From an uncultured Clostridia bacterium (GTDB taxonomy: Bacteria; Bacillota; Clostridia; UBA1381): 64,000 nucleotides of DNA. The stretch lies in the NCBI GenBank assembly GCA_944393255.1, contig CALXZP010000048.1, positions 1 through 64,000 of the forward strand, written 5' to 3'. The notes beneath the pieces were generated by a model that saw nothing but the letters and a program-made list of their open reading frames with translations, had not been told where the DNA came from and did no database searches. Positions 28,408-39,800 of the stretch are shown in pieces. Positions within the stretch are counted from its first letter, which is position 1. Each line of letters starts with the position of its first letter. The position numbers and the translations under genes are program-made.

Positions 28408-28493
28408 ACGATCGCTGCCGCTTCGGTATTCCGTTCCGCTTACGTCGAGTTTGACGTAGCGCTGCTCAGGTTAAAATATTTATAAAATAATCC

Positions 28494-28522
28494 TTGACAA
28501 AACAATTCTGCGGTGGTATAAT
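28494..28522 (+). promoter_or_regulatory. sigma-A promoter of thrS
   Basis: TTGACA (28494-28499), 17-base spacer, TATAAT (28517-28522). Upstream, at 28441-28457, there is a 6-bp hairpin without a T run; nothing else is visible between the permease stop and here. Confidence 0.9.
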
Positions 28523-28528
28523 GATGAC

Positions 28529-28803
28529 AACAAAGCAGAGATGCTTTAAATGCGATGAGAAAGACAGTAGCCCGTGCGTAAGCTTTCAAAGAGAGGGGAT
28601 ATCGCGGCTGGAAGTGTTCCCGTAAGCGGCATGGGTGAAGACCACTTTTGAGCAGTGGCAGAAAGGACGAAAGTCTGAGTAGATCCACCGTGAATCTGCG
28701 TTAATGATGCTATTGAGTGACGGCGTTTGCCGTAATCAGGATGGAACCGTGTAGATAATGCACTCCTGAGCAGATACGTTGTATTTGCCCGGGAGTTTTT
28801 TTG
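28529..28803 (+). promoter_or_regulatory. T-box riboswitch controlling thrS (threonine specifier)
   Basis: A leader of about 275 bases upstream of thrS. The AGAGAG-type stem I feature is at about 28590. The specifier codon ACC (Thr) at 28641-28643 is followed by ACTTTTGAGC. The T-box core AGGATGGAACCGTG is at 28738-28751, with tRNA-end-binding TGGA (28742-28745), which predicts a U discriminator base. It ends in the terminator ACTCCTG...CGGGAGT plus seven T (28762-28803). Uncharged tRNA-Thr should stabilise the antiterminator and turn on thrS. Confidence 0.93.
28762..28803 (+). terminator. regulated terminator of the thrS T-box
   Basis: Stem ACTCCTG with CGGGAGT extended inward by GCA/TGC and ATAC/GTAT, followed by TTTTTTT. 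The 5' side competes with the antiterminator formed by the T-box core. Confidence 0.9.
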
Positions 28804-28870
28804 TTATCACCGGGGAAATACAGCAGGGAAGCATAAAAACACATTTCATTTATGAAAGGAAGAAATAACG

Positions 28871-30625
28871 ATGTCGGTAGAAATGAACGAACTTCAAACA
28901 CTGCGCCACAGCGCGGCGCATATTCTTGCTCAGGCGGTAAAACGTCTGTTCCCCGAGGCGAAGCTCACGATCGGTCCCCCGATAGACAGCGGATTTTATT
29001 ATGACTTTGACGTTGAAACTCCGTTTTCAAGGGAGGATCTTGACGCTATCGAGAAGGAAATGAAAAAGATAGTCAAGGAAAATCTTAAAATAGAGCGGTT
29101 TGAGCTGCCAAGGAACGAGGCGCTTGAACTTATGAAAGATGAGCCGTATAAGACAGAGCTTATAAACGAGCTGCCGGAGGGCGAGACTATCTCGTTCTAC
29201 AAGCAGGGCGACTTTACCGATCTCTGCGCGGGACCGCATGTGAGATATACTTCAAAGGTAAAAGCGTTCAAGCTCCTGTCGGCGACCGGCGCATATTGGC
29301 GCGGAGATGAGCATAATAAAATGCTCACCCGTGTTTACGGTACGGCGTTTTTTACAAAGGATGAGCTCAACGAGCACCTCGAACAGCTTGAGGAAGCAAA
29401 AAAGCGCGATCATAACAAGTTAGGACGCGAGCTGGAGCTGTTTACAACAAGCGATCTTATCGGCCAGGGACTGCCTATACTCCTTCCTAAAGGCGCGCGT
29501 ATTATCCAGATACTTCAGCGCTTTGTCGAGGATGAGGAGCAGAAGCGCGGCTGGCAGCTGACTAAGACGCCGCTCATGGCGAAAAGCGACCTTTACAAGC
29601 TGTCTGGGCATTGGGATCATTATAAGGATGGCATGTTCGTGCTCGGCGATGAGGAAAAGGACAAGGAAGTATTCGCACTGCGTCCGATGACATGCCCGTT
29701 CCAGTATCAGGCCTATCTGAACAGAGGCCGTTCGTACAGGGATCTCCCCATGCGCCTGAACGAGACTTCAACCCTGTTCAGAAACGAAGCGTCGGGCGAG
29801 ATGCACGGGCTTATACGCGTCCGTCAGTTCACGATCTCCGAGGGACATCTCATGTGTACGCCGGAACAGCTCGAAGACGAATTCAAGGGCTGTCTTGAGC
29901 TTGTGCAGTACATGCTCCGCACGCTCGGATTATATGAGGATGTATCGTTCAGATTTTCACAGTGGGATCCGAACGACCGTGAAAAATATATAGGTACGGA
30001 GGAGCAGTGGAACGAGGCTCAGGATACGATGAAGCGGATACTCGATCATCTCGGTCTTGAATATAAGGTAGGCGTAGGCGAAGCCGCATTTTACGGCCCT
30101 AAGCTCGATATACAGATCAAGAACGTTCACGGCAAGGAGGATACCCTTATAACCATTCAGATAGATCAGATGCTTGCCGAAAAATTCGGTATGGAATATG
30201 TTGACCGTGACGGAAAGAAGAAAAATCCGTATATCATCCACAGGACTTCGATCGGCTGCTATGAGAGAACGCTTGCTCTGCTTATTGAAAAATACGCCGG
30301 CGCGTTCCCGACGTGGCTCGCTCCGGTGCAGCTCAAGCTCCTGCCCATCGCTGACAGGCATCTCGATTATACCTATGAGGTCAAAAGGAAGCTCGAGGAA
30401 AACGGCATAATCAGGATAGAGATAGACGACAGAAGCGAGAAGCTCGGCTTCAAGCTCCGCGAAGCTCAGCTTGAAAAGGTTCCGTATATGATAGTGATCG
30501 GCGATAAGGATATAGAAAACGGCGCGGTTTCGGTACGCTCACGCAAGAAGGGCGATATGGGAAGCATGTCGGTGGACGAATTTGTAAAAATGATAAAGGA
30601 AGAAATAGATACGAAGCAGAGATAA
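28871..30625 (+). CDS. thrS: threonine--tRNA ligase lacking the TGS domain
   Basis: Charges tRNA-Thr. The 584-residue protein is about 60 shorter than standard bacterial ThrS and begins directly at the editing domain (TLRHSAAHILAQAVKRLFPE, FTDLCAGPHV), without the N-terminal TGS domain. An in-frame stop (TAA) just upstream of the ATG shows it is not a start-choice artefact. The class II core shows zinc Cys in LRPMTCPFQYQAYL, motif 2 FRNEASGEMHGLIRVRQFT and motif 3 HRTSIGCYERTLALLIEKY. The anticodon-binding domain follows (APVQLKLLPIADRHLDY). ATG follows GAAAGGAAG. Controlled by the T-box upstream. Confidence 0.96.
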   Translation: MSVEMNELQTLRHSAAHILAQAVKRLFPEAKLTIGPPIDSGFYYDFDVETPFSREDLDAIEKEMKKIVKENLKIERFELPRNEALELMKDEPYKTELINELPEGETISFYKQGDFTDLCAGPHVRYTSKVKAFKLLSATGAYWRGDEHNKMLTRVYGTAFFTKDELNEHLEQLEEAKKRDHNKLGRELELFTTSDLIGQGLPILLPKGARIIQILQRFVEDEEQKRGWQLTKTPLMAKSDLYKLSGHWDHYKDGMFVLGDEEKDKEVFALRPMTCPFQYQAYLNRGRSYRDLPMRLNETSTLFRNEASGEMHGLIRVRQFTISEGHLMCTPEQLEDEFKGCLELVQYMLRTLGLYEDVSFRFSQWDPNDREKYIGTEEQWNEAQDTMKRILDHLGLEYKVGVGEAAFYGPKLDIQIKNVHGKEDTLITIQIDQMLAEKFGMEYVDRDGKKKNPYIIHRTSIGCYERTLALLIEKYAGAFPTWLAPVQLKLLPIADRHLDYTYEVKRKLEENGIIRIEIDDRSEKLGFKLREAQLEKVPYMIVIGDKDIENGAVSVRSRKKGDMGSMSVDEFVKMIKEEIDTKQR

Positions 30626-30643
30626 TCGGATATGATCGCCCAG

Positions 30644-30685
30644 AGACCGGGAGGAACGAAAGACTCCCGGTCTTTATTTTTTTCA
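30644..30685 (+). terminator. intrinsic terminator of thrS
   Basis: A 10-bp stem (AGACCGGGAG with CTCCCGGTCT) and T-rich tail TTATTTTTTT, 19 bases after the thrS stop. Confidence 0.92.
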
Positions 30686-30709
30686 GAGTTGGGATAAACG
30701 CTCTTGCAA

Positions 30710-30737
30710 TTGTCATTTACGTATGGTAAAATATAAT
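30710..30737 (+). promoter_or_regulatory. possible promoter of yunB
   Basis: TTGTCA (30710-30715), 16-base spacer, TATAAT (30732-30737). In Bacillus subtilis yunB is read by the mother-cell sigma-E; a clear sigma-E promoter was not recognised here, only GTCATATT near 30787 without a matching -10. Confidence 0.5.
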
Positions 30738-30829
30738 GGTACGGAAAATAAACAGCAGCCTTTAACTGCACATCTTTGTGTTCCGCGTCATATTATACAC
30801 GGTAATATGCTGTTCGCGGAGGTGATACT

Positions 30830-31489
30830 ATGAGGCTGGGGATGAGAAGGAAACGGAAATTCAGGGCTGTAACGGCGGCGTTTGTGTGTATACCTGTCCT
30901 TATGGCAGGAACGCATGTGCTTTTTAAGCGCGCCGAGCCGGTATTCACAGCGAAAGCCTCCGCATACTCAAACAGTGCGTTTACCGAGCTTGTGAACAAA
31001 TGTATTGCTGATATGGCGGAGACCGAAGAGTTTTCCGAGTTTTTTGAGATAATCTCAAACGATGCGCAGAGGATAACTGCGATAGAGGCGAACACCGCAA
31101 AGATAAACTCGATCAAATCGAAGCTCCTGATGAACGTTCAGAACGCGCTCAGCAGCGCATATCCGGCATATGTGGATATTCCTCTCGGCAGCCTGAGCGG
31201 CTATTATCTTCTCGCATATGCGGGACCGTCGATCCCGGTCAAGGTGATGCCGGCAAGCATCGTGGACGGCAGCTTTGATGAGGAATTTGTTTCGGTAGGA
31301 ATAAATCAGGTAAAGCATAAAATATATCTTGATGTATCGGTGGATATGCGGTATACCGGATATTTGCTGCACGAATCAGAAACAATAACAGCGTCGGTGC
31401 CGATAGCAGAAACGGTAGTAGTTGGAGAGGTTCCGGCATACTACGGCTCGGGCTATGCATTCGGTGGGAGCATAAACGGCGGCGAATAG
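30830..31489 (+). CDS. yunB: sporulation protein YunB
   Basis: A 219-residue protein matching YunB, a sporulation protein of the mother cell whose exact role is not settled. A short basic start leads to one hydrophobic segment (about 13-32), so the rest is outside the membrane. Family marks are FTELVNKCIADMAE, the DIPLGSL-GYYLLAYAGPSIP region, and the FVSVGINQVKHKIYLDV segment. ATG has GGAGGTG five bases upstream. It stands alone between thrS and ligA. Together with the CwlD-type amidase it suggests the organism, or its recent ancestor, makes endospores. Confidence 0.88.
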   Translation: MRLGMRRKRKFRAVTAAFVCIPVLMAGTHVLFKRAEPVFTAKASAYSNSAFTELVNKCIADMAETEEFSEFFEIISNDAQRITAIEANTAKINSIKSKLLMNVQNALSSAYPAYVDIPLGSLSGYYLLAYAGPSIPVKVMPASIVDGSFDEEFVSVGINQVKHKIYLDVSVDMRYTGYLLHESETITASVPIAETVVVGEVPAYYGSGYAFGGSINGGE

Positions 31490-33554
<2,065 letters not shown>

Positions 33555-33568
33555 GTAAATGAAGAAAC

Positions 33569-34258
33569 ATGGCAAGGAAAGTTATTATTGATTACAGAAC
33601 GTCTGCTGAAGCTGTCAATGAACTGAATATTCTCGGATTTGAAGCTGTGCGGACAATACCTGTAAGGGCGTTATATGAAGAAGTAAGAGGACATGCCGAT
33701 ATGCAGATACATTTCACCGGAAGCAGGCTCATATGCGCTCCCGAGGTCTGCCGGTATTACAAAACGCAGCTGCATGATACAGAGATCATATCCGGCAGCA
33801 GAAGTATCGGTTCGGAATACCCGTACGATATAGCATACAATACATGCGCAATGGGGAAGTATGCGATATGCAGGCGGGAATACACGGCACCGGAGATACT
33901 TTCATCATATAAGGACAGAGAAATACTTGATACAAGGCAGGGCTATGCAAAATGCAGCATATGTATAGTGAACAGCGAAACTGCAATAACATCCGACAGC
34001 GGTTTATACAGTCTCATGGCGTCAAAAGGTTTGAATGTGCTGAAGATAAGTCCTTATGATATAGAGCTTTACGGCATGAGCGGATTTATAGGCGGAGCGT
34101 CGGGGCTTCTGTATGATAATTTATTGGCTTTTAACGGAGATCTCAGCACTCATAGGGATCATAAAAATATTGAAGACTTTTGCAGGAACGTTGGAGTGGA
34201 CACAGTAAGTCTTTCGCACGGAATACTAAAGGATATAGGCAGTATCATAAGTCTTTGA
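33569..34258 (+). CDS. conserved Clostridial protein, DUF6873-like (pentein-fold candidate)
   Basis: A 229-residue soluble protein. I recognise the pattern of the family annotated as DUF6873 ('GME fold'), found in Clostridia: IPVRALYEEVRGHADMQIHF, YPYDIAYNTCAMGKYAIC, QGYAKCSICIVNSETAITSD and GFIGGASGLL. The GME/pentein fold includes arginine-modifying enzymes, but the catalytic role of this family is not established. Cys residues in KCSICIV and the GGASG turn are candidates for function. ATG is preceded only by GAAGAAAC, a weak ribosome site. The GNAT gene follows by 21 bases. Confidence 0.68.
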   Translation: MARKVIIDYRTSAEAVNELNILGFEAVRTIPVRALYEEVRGHADMQIHFTGSRLICAPEVCRYYKTQLHDTEIISGSRSIGSEYPYDIAYNTCAMGKYAICRREYTAPEILSSYKDREILDTRQGYAKCSICIVNSETAITSDSGLYSLMASKGLNVLKISPYDIELYGMSGFIGGASGLLYDNLLAFNGDLSTHRDHKNIEDFCRNVGVDTVSLSHGILKDIGSIISL

Positions 34259-34279
34259 TACGTACGCAGGCAGGGAAGT

Positions 34280-34705
34280 ATGGCAATGACGAAGATCCGG
34301 TATGCCGAAAATGCAGACAAAGAGTTTTGGTTTAGTTTGGATAAACATCTGCCTCTAAAGGAGTTTGAGAGGAAAATAAAAGACAGACAGTGCTATATAG
34401 CGCTCAAAGACGGCAATGACGCAGGTCTGTTAAGGTATAACCTGTTCTGGGACAGTATACCGTTTTGCAATATGCTTTATATCGATCCGCAGTACCGCGA
34501 GATGGGATGCGGAAAACAGCTTATGGAGCATTGGGAGGAAGATATGCGGTCTCAGGGATCACACGCAGTTATGACATCCTCGCGTTCCGATGAGACAGCG
34601 CAGCATTTTTTTCGCAGACTGGGCTATAAGGACTGCGGGGCGCTTATCATCAATGATACGGTCTATAAGCAGCCTGCGGAGATAATGTTTATAAAAGCAG
34701 TATAA
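34280..34705 (+). CDS. GNAT-family N-acetyltransferase
   Basis: A 141-residue acetyltransferase. Acetyl-CoA-binding motif A is MLYIDPQYREMGCGKQLMEH (Q/R-x-x-G-x-G/A as REMGCGK), and the C-terminal part FFRRLGYKDCGALIIND is typical of GNAT motif B. The substrate cannot be told. Two starts are possible, ATG 34280 or 34286; the nearest purine run is AGGGAAG. Probably cotranscribed with the DUF6873-like gene and ended by a strong terminator. Confidence 0.85.
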   Translation: MAMTKIRYAENADKEFWFSLDKHLPLKEFERKIKDRQCYIALKDGNDAGLLRYNLFWDSIPFCNMLYIDPQYREMGCGKQLMEHWEEDMRSQGSHAVMTSSRSDETAQHFFRRLGYKDCGALIINDTVYKQPAEIMFIKAV

Positions 34706-34719
34706 TAATTGATTCGGCG

Positions 34720-34760
34720 GAGCCGAAAGGAGTGGCAAACATCTCCTTTCGGCTCTTTTT
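34720..34760 (+). terminator. intrinsic terminator before the carbohydrate locus
   Basis: A 13-bp perfect stem (GAGCCGAAAGGAG with CTCCTTTCGGCTC), 10-base loop, then TTTTTG. It separates the housekeeping stretch from the locus that follows. Confidence 0.93.
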
Positions 34761-34870
34761 GTATTTTTATAAGCGGTTTTAAGTGTATTAATTTTTGATT
34801 TATTATAATTTGAAACAGGTCGATATTTTATTTTGTCAGAATTGCGTTTGCTTTTAGTCAAGAAACTGTT

Positions 34871-34900
34871 TTACGGCCGTATAGACGGGGTGCTATAATT
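34871..34900 (+). promoter_or_regulatory. possible promoter of the GH36 gene
   Basis: TTTACG (34871-34876), 18-base spacer, TATAAT (34895-34900). The -35 is weak, which would fit activator dependence. The leader is about 75 bases. Confidence 0.55.
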
Positions 34901-34980
34901 AAGACCGTGATAAACGAGGTCTGTTTTGTCCGGAATAAAACAGAGTTGTTTGACGATATCAAAAAAGGAGGAGAGCTGAT

Positions 34981-36756
34981 TTGGAGCTTGAATTTTCTTG
35001 GGAAGAAAACGAATATATAAAAACGGTGCAAAAGGCGTCCTTTGCTGACGATATCCTGCTTGCCGATGTAAGGATAAAGTTCCTGACTAAATGTGTTCCC
35101 GAAAGAACAAGACTCAGCTTAGGGATCAACATGACCGATATATTCTCGACATGGAGCCCGCAGACGGGATATGACAGGGGGCTGCACAGCGATATGAATA
35201 AGCTGAGGCAGACCTCAAGAAGCGCGTCGTGGGCGCCGATAAAAACAATAATAAATGCTGAGGGGCAAAACAGGCTTACGGTCGCTGTCAGGGATTTTAA
35301 AACACCGATGGCTGTTCTCAGCGGCATAAGCGAGGAGGATGCAAAGCTCTGTATCGACATCGACTTTTTTACCGCGCCAACGGAAGCAAGGGAGGAATAC
35401 AGTACAGTAATACGGATCGACATGAGAAAAGTACCGTTTTACCGGTCTGTGAGCGATGTAAGAGAATGGTGGATGGACGGCAGAAAGATATATGTACCGG
35501 AAGCGGCGAAAGAACCGATATATTCGACCTGGTACGGCTTTCATCAAAACCTCGAGCCGCAGAAATTGCTTGAAGAATGCAGGATAGCATCGGAGCTGGG
35601 AATGAAAACGATAATAATAGACGATGGCTGGCATACCGCGAACGCCGACCGCGGTTATGCATTCTGCGGCGATTGGGAGCCGGAGGACGCCAAAGTCGGC
35701 AGTATGTCAGAGCTGACGAAAAAAATACATGATATGGGTATGAAGGTAATGCTGTGGTATTCGGTGCCGTTTGTCGGAAGGAACTCAGCAGTATGGGATA
35801 AATTCAAGGGTATGTATCTTGACAGCGAGGATAAGCAGTGGTGCAGATTAGATCCGCGTTTTCCGCAGGTCAGAGAATACCTCATAGACCTGTATAAAAG
35901 CGCTGTTATGGATTGGGGTATAGACGGACTTAAGCTCGATTTTATAGATTCGTTTGAATTGTTTGACGAATCAATCGAACCGCGTGAGGGACAGGACATC
36001 GTATCCTTGGAGGACGCGATAGAAAGACTTCTCGGCGACGCTTTGAATGAGCTGCGCAGTATTGATCCCGATATATGCATTGAATTTCGTCAGAGCTATA
36101 TAGGACCGCTCATGCAGACGTACGGAAATATGCTCAGGGTCTCGGACTGTCCGGGAGACGCCATGACAAACAGGCTGGGAAGCGTTGACCTTCGTCTTAC
36201 CTCAGGGGCATGCCCGGTACACTCCGATCCGCTTATGTGGCATAAAGAGGACAGCGCCGAAAGCGCGGCAAGACAGTTTTTAAATGTTATTTTTGCGGTG
36301 CCCCAGATATCCGTAAGGCTTGAAGACATGTCGGACGAGCAGCGCAGAATGCTCAGATTTTATCTGGATTTTTGGCGAAGGAACAGGGATATCCTGCTTG
36401 ACGGAGAGCTTGTGCCGGAGGGGCCTGAACAGAATTATTCTCTGGTATCCTCATGCAGGAACGGCGAAGGTATCGCCGTTATCTACGGGAATGCGGTTTA
36501 TGAATGTTCAAGACGGCTGCGGAAGCTTACGCTTATAAACTCCGGCAGCGGCAAAGCCGTATACGTGCATTTCGAACACGGCTGCGGAACGGGAAAGATC
36601 ACGGTTTACGGCTGTACCGGCAATATCATATCCAACGGAGAAGCAGAGGGAAAAGGAACGCTGAGAACAGATGTTCCGTTATGCGGTATGGCGGTGATAG
36701 AGTTCGTCAGGAGCGCAAAATCCACATGTCACGATGTTGATAAGTCTTATCAATAA
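34981..36756 (+). CDS. GH36-type alpha-galactosidase
   Basis: Removes terminal alpha-galactose (or alpha-GalNAc) from oligosaccharides by a retaining mechanism. The 591-residue protein has an N-terminal beta-rich domain (about 1-165), a TIM barrel (about 175-480) with WYGFHQNLEPQKLLEECRIA and IIIDDGWHT, and a C-terminal beta domain. The expected nucleophile is Asp320 in GLKLDFIDSF and the acid/base Asp389 in RVSDCPGD. There is no signal peptide, so it acts in the cytoplasm on imported sugar. It is shorter than classical GH36 (about 700-740). The start is TTG, seven bases after AAGGAGGAG. First gene of the locus. Confidence 0.88.
   Translation: MELEFSWEENEYIKTVQKASFADDILLADVRIKFLTKCVPERTRLSLGINMTDIFSTWSPQTGYDRGLHSDMNKLRQTSRSASWAPIKTIINAEGQNRLTVAVRDFKTPMAVLSGISEEDAKLCIDIDFFTAPTEAREEYSTVIRIDMRKVPFYRSVSDVREWWMDGRKIYVPEAAKEPIYSTWYGFHQNLEPQKLLEECRIASELGMKTIIIDDGWHTANADRGYAFCGDWEPEDAKVGSMSELTKKIHDMGMKVMLWYSVPFVGRNSAVWDKFKGMYLDSEDKQWCRLDPRFPQVREYLIDLYKSAVMDWGIDGLKLDFIDSFELFDESIEPREGQDIVSLEDAIERLLGDALNELRSIDPDICIEFRQSYIGPLMQTYGNMLRVSDCPGDAMTNRLGSVDLRLTSGACPVHSDPLMWHKEDSAESAARQFLNVIFAVPQISVRLEDMSDEQRRMLRFYLDFWRRNRDILLDGELVPEGPEQNYSLVSSCRNGEGIAVIYGNAVYECSRRLRKLTLINSGSGKAVYVHFEHGCGTGKITVYGCTGNIISNGEAEGKGTLRTDVPLCGMAVIEFVRSAKSTCHDVDKSYQ
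36737..36753. repeat. 17-bp palindrome ahead of the secreted glycosidase gene
   Basis: TTGATAAG-T-CTTATCAA is a perfect palindrome covering the last GH36 codons, five bases upstream of the -35 box at 36758. It may be an operator. Confidence 0.6.
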
Positions 36757-36757
36757 T

Positions 36758-36787
36758 TTGATAGAAAAAAGATATTTAGTCTATTAT
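36758..36787 (+). promoter_or_regulatory. possible promoter of the secreted glycosidase gene
   Basis: TTGATA (36758-36763), 18-base spacer, TATTAT (36782-36787), in an AT-rich gap; the palindrome at 36737-36753 adjoins it. Confidence 0.6.
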
Positions 36788-36828
36788 ACTAAAAAAGTGC
36801 AATAGACATTGAAAGGAGCTGTGGTAAG

Positions 36829-39800
36829 ATGACAAAAAAATTGATTACAGGCTTGTTTATGTGTCTCATGCTTACCGGCATATGGGCAGGCTCGGCAAAT
36901 GCCGAAAGCGTGGTAATGGAAGAATATAAAATAGAAAAGGATATAAAAGAGGTGACCTGCAGCTCATACCAGAACAGCGGATACGTTCCGGAACGCGGAG
37001 TGGATGACGATGACTCGACCATGTGGAACGCGAGAGGAGAGGGGCAATGGATCCGGGTAGAGCTTAACGAGATGGTGAAAATGGGAGCCGTGGGGATCGC
37101 GTTCGATAACGGCAACATGTATAAATATAATATTTCCGTTCAGGTCTCGCCCAACGGCACGGCGTGGAATACCGTTTACAGCGGTATGAGCTATTTGTCA
37201 AAGATATGCTATTACAGCTTCGAACAGACAGACGTAAAATACATAAAAGTCATTATGAACGGCAGCACGTTGAATTTGAACAACGGCATACGCAATATGA
37301 ATTTCTATTCGCAGGGGACTCCTCACTGCACAGTATCGGATTTTGGGTTTGACGATATCACAGCGCTTTATGATTACGATCCCGATGCACCGCCCGCGCC
37401 GAGGTGCAAATTCACGGTTGCGGGAGAAATGCTTGACGGGAGCGCCGTGAACGGAACGGCCGCAGTGCAGACAAAATATAAGGGACAGGAAACGATCTCA
37501 ACAAAGACTTATGATTTTCAGGTCTATGAGGGAAGGATGGACGATATATACTGCACTCTTGATCCCGTTACCGAGCCCGGCTGGTATTCCGTTACTATCG
37601 ACCTGTATATAGACGGACGCCTGATAAGCGAAAGCTCGTACGGCTTCGGCGTTATACGGGAGGCGCACGAGGGTCTGAAACCTGATTCGCCGTTCGGTCT
37701 CAACTTCCGTTCGGAAGGTGATTTTGAGGTCGGTCTTATGATAGGGCAGAAGATAGGCGTAAAGTGGACAAGAGGCATCCCGTCGGTAAATCCTACAAAT
37801 GTTAAACCGACAGAGGACAGTCCTTACTGGGATGAGCCGGGCAACGAGGAAGGACAGGCGTATATAGAAGAAGCTTATGAGACTATAGAACACCTCAACA
37901 GTATGGGGATGAGCATTCTCGGTTCCGTAGATTACAACATGCCCTGGAATATCACTCCTCTTGCTGACGGAACGATACCGGCGCTGCACCAGAACCGACC
38001 GCTGGATCTGGAGGAACAGGCAGAAATGGTATACCATATGATAAAGCCGTTTTACGGGATCATAAATAACTGGGAAATATGGAATGAACCATGGGTGCAC
38101 GGGTGGACATGGAGAACCGGCGACACGCAGGATTACCGCGACATGTCAAAGCTTATCTGGGATAAAGTCAAGCCGGAGATGCCGGACGTTATGCTTATAG
38201 CCGGAGGCTCGACGGCATACCAGCGCGACAGCCTCTACGCGGCCGGTTCAAAGGATACCGGTTATAACGACGGCTCTGTCAACCATGCGTATGCAACGCC
38301 AAGCATGTCGCTCGTCTCAGCCCTCAAGGAGCAGATGAATATGGATAAGCTGTATTCAAAGGGCGAAGGCAAAGGCGGAATGTGGCAGACGGAGGGCGGT
38401 ATATTGCCTACGGCTTTTGAGGGAACGCCTCTGGAGCAGCAGCTGATGGTATCGAGAGTTGTGGCGCCTTCATACCTTCAAAACCTGTTTGTGGCGAACG
38501 GCGAGGTTCCTATGAAATATTTCTGGTTTGCGCTTTCGTATGACAAAACCTATTCCGGCGGCGACAACAACATGTACGACGTATCAAGCAAAACACCGTA
38601 TCCGTGTGTTGTTGCATACTCGGCCATGACGCATTTTCTGGAGGATTCAAAATATAAATACGAGGCGTATCCGAACGCAAAATCGACCTGGGGGTTCGTT
38701 TTTGAGAGAGATGAGGATCACAAGGCTACAGCCGCAGTATATACGGCTACCGATCATGAAGGCTCATTCATCCTGGATAACGCTTTGGGAGTAAAGGCAT
38801 ACGATTATCTTGGCAGGGAAATAAGCGACGGCAGCGCCAAAACGCTTGTGATACCGATGAAATACTGGGAAACAGTATATTTGGTATCCGATAAAACTCC
38901 GGAACAGCTAAGGGATATGCTGGCGGACGCCGATATGCAGTATGATAATATACTTCAAATAGATCCTCAGAATTTTGTCCGTCCGGTAAATGAATCAAAT
39001 TCCATTGATATAAGAGTTGAAAATGTTACGAACAAACCGGTAACGGGTACGATCAAGCTAACAGCTCCGGAGGGGTGGAGCTTAAAGAATGATACGATCG
39101 AAATAAAGGAGCTTCCTTCATCGGAGGATATGATCGTATCGTTCCCGATAGATCACTTTGAGACCAACAGCATCAACAGATATCTTATAAGCTACGAATT
39201 CAAGGCGGACGGAAGCAGTTATACTCAGGAAAAGAGCCAGATCATACAAGCGGCGTTCGCACCTAAGCGGACGATAAAGGTGGACGGGAACCTGTCTGAC
39301 TGGAACGGCATAACTGCTGTAACTATGACTAATAACGGCACGATAGATATAGCCGCTGCTCAGCTCGATCCGTCTAAAGCGGAGGAGATACTTAGTCACG
39401 ATCCTTCAAAGGAAGATAAGGTAATGTACACATTAAAAACCGCATGGGACGATGAGAATTTTTATATGTGTGCGCAGATCCCCGATGTTCAGCAGACAAA
39501 AAAAGCGCCGTTTGAAGAGGATCCGTATCAGTTCCCATGGCAATACGACTGCATTCAGCTCGGCTTTAAGCCGCTGGAGATAAATCCCGACGATCCGTTT
39601 ATAGATGATCCGTATTATTATAAGGGATTGCATGCCGGTATCGACTACGAATTTGATCTCACGGCAACGAATGACGGCGGAGTGGAGCTTTACCGCGTTA
39701 TCGCGCCGGGTACGCATTTCCAAAACTATTATCCGACAAATGCGGAGCTTGATGTTCCCGTAGGGGCGATGGATGCGTCAGAAAGCGGCGGCAGTGACGG

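Noticed and set aside
30780-30829. Sigma-E promoter for yunB (GTCATATT)
   Set aside because: No matching -10 (CATACANT-like) at 13-15 bases downstream; kept only as a remark.
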